A stretch of 18,203 nt of DNA. It comes from an uncultured Christensenella sp. Its GTDB lineage: Bacteria; Bacillota_A; Clostridia; Christensenellales; Borkfalkiaceae. Position numbers and translations under genes: made by a program. Positions 1 through 4,757 of this stretch are shown one piece after another (positions within the stretch are counted from its first letter, which is position 1; every line of letters starts with the position of its first letter). The stretch covers positions 1-18,203 of the forward strand of contig CAJTTC010000025.1 of NCBI GenBank assembly GCA_910579295.1, read 5' to 3'. The notes beneath the pieces were generated by a model. It searched no databases and was not told the DNA's origin. It saw only the letters and a list, made by a program, of their open reading frames with translations.

Positions 1-251
1 AGCGTTAATAATGCTTTATGTACGCGCTCTGTATTCTCGCGCCGTATAATGATTGCAAGCGTATCGGCGGACTTGTCCTCAAAGTCTATGCCGTTTTCGA
101 TTAAATAGTACAGCGAGGTATGCCGCCGTGTTTCTTTCCAATGGTTGCGCTTTTCTTGTTGTAATAATTCCAAGTGTATCAAGTAAATATCTTCCGTAAC
201 CTCGACGGCGTTCGTCGTTCCGTCCACAAATTTATATATAATTACTTGCAT
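1..251 (-). CDS. Sigma-70-like small protein of a conjugative element (partial, C-terminus beyond the window)
   Basis: The first 83 codons are visible on the minus strand, starting at an ATG (251-249) with GGAGG eight bases upstream; the rest lies beyond base 1. The protein starts MQVIIYKFVDGTTNAVEV, contains a charged QQEKRNHWKETRRHTS stretch, and then YYLIENGIDFEDKSADT. From memory, this layout (an acidic N-terminal half, an RRHTSL motif, then a GIDFED motif) matches the sigma-70-like proteins carried by Tn916-type and related Firmicutes conjugative elements. The DNA-binding C-terminal part is not visible. It probably acts in the cytoplasm in transcription of element genes. The intrinsic terminator at 321-373 separates it from the cargo genes upstream, so it probably has its own promoter, though I could not find a convincing one. 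The family call is moderate; the reading frame itself is well supported. Confidence 0.6.
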   Translation of the reverse strand, partial: MQVIIYKFVDGTTNAVEVTEDIYLIHLELLQQEKRNHWKETRRHTSLYYLIENGIDFEDKSADTLAIIIRRENTERVHKALLT

Positions 252-320
252 ATAGAAAGCCTCCACTTATAAGCACGGCAACGGCATTGTGGTAAGGTTT
301 TTATAAAAATTCTTGAAAAT

Positions 321-373
321 AAAAAAAGCCCGACAAACTTTCAGACTTTGTAAAGCCTTGAAAATTTGTCAGG
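321..373 (-). terminator. Intrinsic terminator on the minus strand
   Basis: Read on the minus strand, a long hairpin is followed by a seven-T run (complement of 321-327). The outer arms are 365-373 and 329-337 (CCTGACAAA against TTTGTCGGG, with one bulged base). Inner pairs TTTCA/TGAAA and GGCTTT/AAAGTC nearly close the hairpin to a two-base loop. It would stop leftward transcription from the cargo genes before the sigma-like gene. Confidence 0.7.
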
Positions 374-395
374 TTTTGCTTTTTCATAGAGAGCC

Positions 396-489
396 TTAAC
401 ACATATAACAAATGCCAGCCGTAAACGTGCGTGCGATTACTGCCCAATATTTCATTTTAAGGATATAGGCGTTTGCTATGATGTGTTAA
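396..489. repeat. Inverted repeat / potential long hairpin in the intergenic region
   Basis: TTAACACAT (396-404) is perfectly complementary to ATGTGTTAA (481-489). Inside it, CAAATGCC (409-416) pairs with GGCGTTTG (468-475) with one wobble. The hairpin lies between two terminators, in a 340-base gap (252-591) where no convincing gene is seen. The function is unknown. On the minus strand a 19-codon ORF (455-396) lies within it but has no ribosome binding site. Confidence 0.5.
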
Positions 490-491
490 AT

Positions 492-565
492 AAAAAAAGA
501 ATTGAGTGCGCCATTTACTGCTCCCGAAAATAATTTTGTTTTTACTTTCGTACACTCAATTCTTT
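492..565 (-). terminator. Terminator-like hairpin after the cargo operon (bidirectional)
   Basis: GAATTGAGTG (about 499-508) and CACTCAATTC (553-562) form a perfect 10-bp stem. A-rich/T-rich flanks on both sides give a seven-T run on the minus strand and TTTATTTTT on the plus strand. The loop is large (44 bases) but contains a further CGAAA/TTTCG pairing. It lies 27 bases beyond the stop of the zinc-ribbon gene and probably ends the tetR-nitroreductase-zinc ribbon transcript. Confidence 0.6.
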
Positions 566-591
566 ATTTTTGATAAAGTTTTATTCGGTTG

Positions 592-753
592 TTAGGTTTT
601 ATCGGATAATACTTTTTGAATAATGATTTTACCGTCCTTGATTTCTATTTGTAATTTTAATTTACATTTCGGGCAATAGATTTCCACGTTTGAGCCGTCG
701 CCAGCCTTGAACAATTTATGCCCGCAGTCAGGGCAAACAATGTAGTTTGTCAT
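592..753 (-). CDS. Small zinc-ribbon protein (cysteine-rich, 53 aa)
   Basis: This 53-residue protein has two CxxC knuckles, Cys7-Pro-Asp-Cys10 and Cys27-Pro-Lys-Cys30, the classic ligand set of a rubredoxin-like zinc ribbon. The C-terminal third is Ile/Lys-rich and probably forms beta strands. It resembles the short 'cysteine-rich KTR' or Com-like proteins found next to cargo genes in Firmicutes conjugative elements, which have no firmly established function. The start codon overlaps the stop of the nitroreductase gene (ATGA at 753-750), so translation is probably coupled and the gene is probably the last of the three-gene tetR operon. A hairpin follows its stop. The small size and four correctly spaced cysteines make a chance ORF unlikely. 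A role in metal binding or RNA/DNA binding is inference only. Confidence 0.75.
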   Translation of the reverse strand: MTNYIVCPDCGHKLFKAGDGSNVEIYCPKCKLKLQIEIKDGKIIIQKVLSDKT

Positions 754-1859
754 ATAACCTCTATATAGTCGGAAAGATTACGCCGCAACCCGCAATTCAC
801 ACCGTATTCGTCCACATAACCCAGCCGTAAAATCATTTGCACGGGAGCGGTAACGCCTAAATCGGTTTGTATGGACGAGCAAAACGGTTGTGTTTCCAAC
901 GCGGCGGAAAACGGTTGAACGGCTATATTGTTTTCGGTACAGTCAAACCAAAACGCTTGCGTTTTTCTACCCGTGTTAATCAATTCTTCAAAGGTATTAC
1001 CGCCCGTAATAACGGCGAATGCGCCGCAATTATTCAGTTGCTTTTTTGCCGTGTCAATTCCTTGTTGTGCGAATTTATCGCCTTTTGCGCTTTCTCTTGT
1101 CGTCGTCCAATAATAGAAAGTTTTGACTATACCTTTTAAGCCTATCATATCGGCGGTTATGCCGTCTAATTTGTTTTCGGCTTCCTTATCGGAAAAGCGC
1201 ATCCATTCCGCTAATTCGTCGCGGTATGCTTGATTAGCCGACTGCACCGTAACGGCATCCATTGAAATGCGTTTTATATAATCAAAATTTTCGTCGCCGT
1301 TTTGATAGAGCGTTATAGCCGAATATTTATTTAATAAGGCAGTTACCGTTATTTGTTCGATTTTTCCGTTTGAGTACGCCGATTTATCGGTATGCCGTTT
1401 ATCTATCAATGAAAGTTTAGCGTTATCAACAGTTGCATTATCGCGTTTGGAATAGGTAACATTTACCGTCAAATCGGTGCAATTTACTTGCGTGTCATAG
1501 CCGTATGCGCCGAACGCAACGCTCATTGTTTCGATATAGCAACCGAGCGAAATATACGCCTCGCGTTTTTCACTATCAACCACATTTAATACGCGACTTT
1601 CGTCTATTGAAATTTGCAAGCGGTTTTCGTTGGGGTAAAGTTTAACGCTCCACATTTGCGTATTATGTGAGTTAGCCGCGATAGAGGAATACCACAACGC
1701 ATTTTGAATATCGTCGTTTACGCCGTCCAATTTGCGCGACGGATTGACTTTTAACGGTCTACCCATAATTGCCGCCGCAGTAAGAACAGCGGACAGCGCG
1801 ATAATGACCGCGCCTAAAATTGAAAATACAATAATCATAACTTTCTTTTTCCTTGTCAT
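750..1859 (-). CDS. Membrane-anchored Acg-like nitroreductase-family protein
   Basis: A 369-residue protein. Residues about 7-30 form one hydrophobic helix after a MTRKKK start, which suggests an N-terminal membrane anchor with the rest outside, or an uncleaved signal. The body carries marks of the Acg branch of the nitroreductase fold: SSIAANSHNTQMW (about 58-70, the 'SxHNTQPW' flavin-site motif), D-E-S-R-V-L followed by REAYISLGCYIETM, and near the C-terminus TGRKTQAFWFDC, AVQPFSAAL and LRLGYVDE. Acg proteins (Mycobacterium tuberculosis Rv2032 type) are distant nitroreductase homologues that bind or sequester FMN, and several lack enzyme activity, so a reductase function should not be assumed. 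The gene starts after AAGGGG, 12 bases beyond the TetR gene, and overlaps the zinc-ribbon gene by four bases. It is the probable target of the TetR regulator and is cargo of the element. Confidence 0.75.
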   Translation of the reverse strand: MTRKKKVMIIVFSILGAVIIALSAVLTAAAIMGRPLKVNPSRKLDGVNDDIQNALWYSSIAANSHNTQMWSVKLYPNENRLQISIDESRVLNVVDSEKREAYISLGCYIETMSVAFGAYGYDTQVNCTDLTVNVTYSKRDNATVDNAKLSLIDKRHTDKSAYSNGKIEQITVTALLNKYSAITLYQNGDENFDYIKRISMDAVTVQSANQAYRDELAEWMRFSDKEAENKLDGITADMIGLKGIVKTFYYWTTTRESAKGDKFAQQGIDTAKKQLNNCGAFAVITGGNTFEELINTGRKTQAFWFDCTENNIAVQPFSAALETQPFCSSIQTDLGVTAPVQMILRLGYVDEYGVNCGLRRNLSDYIEVI

Positions 1860-1871
1860 AGTTTTTACCCC

Positions 1872-2495
1872 TTATTTGCAAGCGCACAGCAGCCGTTCAA
1901 AACAGAACGCCGAAAAGTCTTTTTCGTTCAGTTGCAGCATTTTCAAATAGTCTTTTTTGTGATTTATCATTCTGATAATACCCGCAACCGAACTCCAAAC
2001 GAATAGTAGAATTGCCGAATTATCAAGCGCGGTATTGATAACGCCCTCGTCTTTTCCTTGTTGTAAAATGTTTAATAGTTTTTCATTTAAGACTTCGCCC
2101 AAGCGGTATATGTCTTTGTAAATTTGCGGTGTATCGTCGGCTTTGATGTTAACGTTAATCGTTCCTATTAGTCCCTCGAAATAGAGCGGGTAGCGGGTTG
2201 CAAGCCGAAAAACGTCTTGACATATCTTTGTGAATATATCGCTAAAAACGTTTTGTTCGTCTATTGCTTTATCTACTTTAACGACTATTTTTTCCATAAA
2301 CTCCAAAACGAGCGCAAAATACACTTCGTCTTTATCTTTGAAATAGCCGTATAACGTAGGCTTGCTATAACCAGCCTCCGCCGCAAGTTGTTCCATTGTC
2401 GTCTTTTCAACGCCGTTTTTGCAAAATAGTTTGTCGGCGGCGTCTAAAATATTTCGACGGTTAAATGCTATCGTTCTTTGTGTTCTTGTGTTCAT
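1872..2495 (-). CDS. TetR-family transcriptional repressor
   Basis: A 207-residue protein with a typical TetR N-terminus. Residues about 11-57 contain ILDAADKLFCKNGVEKTTMEQLAAEAGYSKPTLYGYF in one block, including the helix-turn-helix recognition helix. The C-terminal two thirds are helical and variable, as expected for the ligand-binding and dimerisation domain; the ligand cannot be read from it. The gene starts at ATG 2495-2493 with AGGAG upstream and is the first gene of the leftward operon with the nitroreductase and zinc-ribbon genes. Its promoter carries two copies of a TTTACT-N3-AGTAAA palindrome, one inside the spacer and one just after the -10, so autorepression with co-control of the downstream genes is very likely. 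It is divergent from the serine recombinase gene. Confidence 0.9.
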   Translation of the reverse strand: MNTRTQRTIAFNRRNILDAADKLFCKNGVEKTTMEQLAAEAGYSKPTLYGYFKDKDEVYFALVLEFMEKIVVKVDKAIDEQNVFSDIFTKICQDVFRLATRYPLYFEGLIGTINVNIKADDTPQIYKDIYRLGEVLNEKLLNILQQGKDEGVINTALDNSAILLFVWSSVAGIIRMINHKKDYLKMLQLNEKDFSAFCFERLLCACK

Positions 2496-2510
2496 AGTAC
2501 GCTCCTAAAC

Positions 2511-2545
2511 TTTACTATTAGTAAAATTATAATACTTTCAGTAAA
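2511..2545. promoter_or_regulatory. Twin operators of the TetR regulator
   Basis: Bases 2511-2525 are a perfect 7-1-7 palindrome, TTTACTA-T-TAGTAAA. Bases 2531-2545, read on the minus strand, give TTTACTGAAAGTATT, the same half-sites and spacing with two mismatches. The centres are 20 bp apart, close to two helical turns, so two dimers could bind the same DNA face. One site covers the region after the -10; the other sits between -35 and -10. Confidence 0.75.
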
Positions 2546-2555
2546 GAAAAGTCAA
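2526..2555 (-). promoter_or_regulatory. Promoter of the tetR-nitroreductase-zinc ribbon operon
   Basis: On the minus strand, TTGACT (2555-2550), an 18-base spacer and a perfect TATAAT (2531-2526). The predicted start is about 2519, giving a leader of roughly 24 bases before the TetR ATG. The operators overlap it. Confidence 0.8.
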
Positions 2556-2564
2556 GCGTTTTGC

Positions 2565-2593
2565 TTGGCTTTTCATTTGGTATTTGCTATAAT
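2565..2593 (+). promoter_or_regulatory. Probable promoter of the serine recombinase
   Basis: TTGGCT (2565-2570), 17 bases, TATAAT (2588-2593). It points to the recombinase and predicts a start near 2600, hence an untranslated leader of about 270 bases. Its -35 lies only about 10 bases from the -35 of the divergent tetR promoter, so repressor or polymerase binding at one may affect the other. Confidence 0.65.
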
Positions 2594-2640
2594 GTCAATG
2601 TAACACAAAAGATTTTTTTCATAAGAATTATATAGATTTG

Positions 2641-2816
2641 TTATTCGCTTGTGCTTACCGTCTGAGGACGGAATACGCCGCCTTGACAAATTGTAAAGGG
2701 CGACGATTTATCTCCCGTAAGGCATAAAACCGTCGTCGCCTACGGCGCAAACCCTTGACAATTTGCCTGCGACGGCATTTTTCTCTGGTTAAGACGGTAA
2801 GCACCAAAGCGAACAA
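2641..2816 (+). promoter_or_regulatory. Long structured leader / inverted repeat upstream of the recombinase
   Basis: The outer arms 2641-2663 and 2792-2816 share a 13-bp perfect core (GTGCTTACCGTCT with AGACGGTAAGCAC), extended by a GCGAA pairing with two bulges. Inside, 2687-2700 pairs with 2752-2765 over 14 bp with a single A-G mismatch. Local hairpins compete with these helices: CCGTC-tgag-GACGG (2658-2671) uses the same CCGTC as the outer stem. CCGTCG (2730-2735) can pair with CGACGG (2770-2775) just before a T5 run, like a terminator. A further small hairpin, GTCCG-caa-CGGAC (about 2836-2848), sits just before the AAAGGAG site. Together this resembles an attenuator or a recombination-related structure. 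No known riboswitch class was recognised. Confidence 0.5.
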
Positions 2817-2868
2817 CAAAATTTTTAAGCCGCAGTCCGCAACGGACGGCGCAAAGGAGCAAATCACA

Positions 2869-4464
2869 ATGAAAAATGCAGTCATCTACGCAAGGTATTC
2901 GCCAGGCTCAAAGCAGAATTACCAATCAATCGAGGGGCAACTCAAAGAGTGTTACGCTTTTGCGGAACGGAGCGATTTACGGGTAGTCCGTGAATACGTT
3001 GACGAACACTTGACGGGTACGAACGACAAGCGCACTCAATTCTTGCAAATGATTGAGGACAGCAAGCGCAAAGGCTTTCAGTTTGTCGTTGTCTATCAAT
3101 TAGACCGTTTCGCCCGTAATAGGTACGACAGCGCAACGTACAAGGCAAAACTCAAAAAAAGCGGCGTTCGCGTACTCTCGGCAAAAGAGAATATCACGGA
3201 CGACGCGAGCGGTATTTTAATTGAGGGCGTACTTGAAAGTATGGCGGAATATTACAGCGCGGAACTTTCGCAAAAGGTCAAGCGCGGTATCGCTATAACA
3301 GCGTCGAAATGTAAGTTTTTCGGCGGCGGTATCCCGCTCGGCTACAAGGTAGACGAGGAAAAGCGGTTTATTATCAACGAGGAAACCGCGCCAATCGTCA
3401 AGCAAATGTTTGAAATGCTTGCAAACGGCTACAATTACGCCGAAATTGCCCGTTATATGAACGAGCGCGGAATACCTACCTCGCGCGGCGGCAAGTGGAA
3501 CAAGAACAGTTTTCACAGCATATTTGCCAACCGCCGCTATTTGGGCAAGTACATTTTTCAAGGCAATGAGATTGACGGCGGTATGCCGCGCATTATTGAC
3601 GACGAACTTTTCGACGAGGTGCAAAGGGTATTAGAGAAATACGCGCAAGCCCCGTCAAGAGGGAAAGCCCTTGAAGAATACTTGTTATCTGAAAAATTGA
3701 TATGCGGAAAATGCGGCAATAAAATGACGGGTATCAGCGGCACAAGCAAAAATATGACGGTGCATCACTATTACAAGTGCAACGGCAACCCCAAAGCAAA
3801 TTGCGACAAGCGTTCCGTTAGAAAACAGTTTATTGAGGACAAAGTTATAAACGCCATTGTCGGCAAGCACGGCGTTTTGACGGACGAATTTATAGATATG
3901 GTCGCCGCCGAAACGTATTTACTTATACAAGTGGCACACAACGACAGCGAGATAAAACGCATTGAGGGCGTAATTGCAGACAATCAAAGCGCGATAAACA
4001 ACCTAATGCAAGCCCTTATGCGCGGCAAGATTGCCGACACGCTTTTAGCGCAAATCGAAAAGTTAGAGCGCGAAAACGCCGAACTGAACGCGACGATTGA
4101 AAGCGAAAAGGCATTGCAAATCGACTATACATACGACGATATAAGAAAGTGGTTAGAGCATTTCCGAACGTTGGACTATACAAAGACGAAAAACCGCAAG
4201 GCATTGATTGACACGTTCATTTATCGCGTTGTGCTGTACGACGACAAAATGAAAGTGCTTTTCAATCTCAAAAGCGGACAAAAGAACGAATTACTTTTGA
4301 ACTTGATTTTTCCCGATTACCCCGAAGGGAGTGGTTGTGCGGACGAAAACAGCGCAAAAGAAAAAGAAACCGAAAACTCGGTTTCTCAATCTGGGTGTTC
4401 GTATACCCCTGTTATGGTGCGGATAACAGGAGTTGAACCTGCACGGTCGCCCACAGGAACCTGA
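2869..4464 (+). CDS. Large serine recombinase (integrase) of an integrated element
   Basis: A 531-residue protein. Residues 1-140 are a resolvase catalytic domain with YARYS (catalytic Ser11, Arg9), the YQSIEGQL helix and YQLDRFARN. Residues about 165-265 are the recombinase domain (GGGIPLGYKVDEE, NERGIPTSRGGKWN). Cys279, Cys282, Cys304 and Cys312 form the zinc ribbon. Residues about 385-440 are a coiled coil. Such proteins integrate and excise mobile elements through a serine-DNA intermediate at short att sites. I chose the ATG at 2869 (AAAGGAG, nine bases upstream; the resolvase domain starts at once) over an in-frame ATG at 2755, which would add 38 unrelated residues inside the structured leader. 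The last residues, VRITGVEPARSPTGT, are the antisense translation of a tRNA gene, and the TGA stop is in its anticodon loop. That tail was therefore probably acquired by integration. Confidence 0.93.
   Translation: MKNAVIYARYSPGSKQNYQSIEGQLKECYAFAERSDLRVVREYVDEHLTGTNDKRTQFLQMIEDSKRKGFQFVVVYQLDRFARNRYDSATYKAKLKKSGVRVLSAKENITDDASGILIEGVLESMAEYYSAELSQKVKRGIAITASKCKFFGGGIPLGYKVDEEKRFIINEETAPIVKQMFEMLANGYNYAEIARYMNERGIPTSRGGKWNKNSFHSIFANRRYLGKYIFQGNEIDGGMPRIIDDELFDEVQRVLEKYAQAPSRGKALEEYLLSEKLICGKCGNKMTGISGTSKNMTVHHYYKCNGNPKANCDKRSVRKQFIEDKVINAIVGKHGVLTDEFIDMVAAETYLLIQVAHNDSEIKRIEGVIADNQSAINNLMQALMRGKIADTLLAQIEKLERENAELNATIESEKALQIDYTYDDIRKWLEHFRTLDYTKTKNRKALIDTFIYRVVLYDDKMKVLFNLKSGQKNELLLNLIFPDYPEGSGCADENSAKEKETENSVSQSGCSYTPVMVRITGVEPARSPTGT
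4356..4386 (-). terminator. Intrinsic terminator of tRNA-Leu, inside the recombinase 3' end
   Basis: On the minus strand, AGAAACCGA-gttt-TCGGTTTCT forms a perfect 9-bp stem (4365-4373 with 4378-4386) with a four-base loop, followed by TTTTCTTTT. It lies 29 bases beyond the tRNA CCA end. It lies in sequence of the element, opposite the recombinase coding strand, so the element appears to supply the terminator of the host tRNA. Confidence 0.8.
4405..4433. other. Candidate attachment site at the tRNA 3' end
   Basis: ACCCCTGTTAT (4405-4415) and ATAACAGGAGT (4423-4433) are inverted repeats matching at 10 of 11 positions around a 7-base centre, GGTGCGG. The right arm is the T-stem and acceptor side of the tRNA; the left arm lies just beyond its CCA end, on the element side. 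Symmetric half-sites around a short core fit a serine recombinase att site. The exact crossover dinucleotide cannot be read from one junction. Confidence 0.5.
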
Positions 4465-4497
4465 AACCTGCGCGTCTGCCAATTCCGCCATATCCGC
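4415..4497 (-). tRNA. tRNA-Leu (anticodon CAG)
   Basis: An 83-base tRNA with encoded CCA. The acceptor stem is GCGGATA (4497-4491) with TATCCGC (4425-4419), then A73 and CCA (4417-4415). The D arm has GGCGGAATTGGCAGACGC, typical of leucine tRNAs. The anticodon loop TTCAGGT reads CAG (4463-4461), decoding CUG. There is a long type-II variable arm, and the T loop is TTCAACT. The anticodon stem has one T-T mismatch at its last pair. It has its own consensus promoter and a terminator, the latter inside the integrated element. The convergent recombinase gene overlaps it by 50 bases. Confidence 0.93.
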
Positions 4498-4533
4498 ACG
4501 AACAGCACAAATTATTGTGCCTGAAACAATGAG

Positions 4534-4562
4534 ATTATAATAGATAAAAACGGCGCTGTCAA
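4534..4562 (-). promoter_or_regulatory. tRNA-Leu promoter
   Basis: On the minus strand, TTGACA (4562-4557), exactly 17 bases, TATAAT (4539-4534): a full consensus promoter, as expected for a stable-RNA gene. A small hairpin GCACAA-atta-TTGTGC (4505-4520) lies between the promoter and the tRNA 5' end and would be part of the trimmed leader. Confidence 0.88.
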
Positions 4563-4670
4563 GCAAAAATGCAATGGGATATTTTTTTGATTTAAATTGA
4601 TGTGCGTTATTTACATATCTGCTATCGTATTTCACATTTTTTATCTTTTAAATCAAGTATTTTATGTCGT

Positions 4671-4700
4671 TTGACTTAAAATTACAATTTTTGGTATAAT
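4671..4700 (+). promoter_or_regulatory. Promoter of adhE
   Basis: TTGACT (4671-4676), 18 bases, TATAAT (4695-4700), with a predicted start near 4707 and a leader of about 50 bases that includes AGGAG before the ATG. No TTGTTA/TAACAA Rex-type palindrome is visible near it. Confidence 0.75.
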
Positions 4701-4757
4701 AATAAAAGGAAAACAATAGGCTTTTTAAAAGTCAATACAGACAGGAGTTAAAGTTTT

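Noticed and set aside
396..455. 19-codon minus-strand ORF (MKYWAVIARTFTAGICYMC) as a leader peptide gene
   Set aside because: No Shine-Dalgarno sequence and no resistance gene directly downstream. It is kept only as a remark in the hairpin entry.
2683..2711. Internal promoter from TTGACA at 2683 in the recombinase leader
   Set aside because: Only TTTATC-like sequence lies at the -10 distance. The TTGACA copies (also at 2755) are better explained as parts of the paired arms.
2755..2868. N-terminal extension of the recombinase from an ATG at 2755
   Set aside because: The 38 extra residues fall in the structured leader and match nothing. The ATG at 2869 has a good ribosome binding site and begins directly with the resolvase domain.
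4640..4757. Rex (NADH-sensing) operator upstream of adhE
   Set aside because: No TTGTTA-N6-TAACAA-like palindrome is visible, although such sites are common before adhE in Clostridia.
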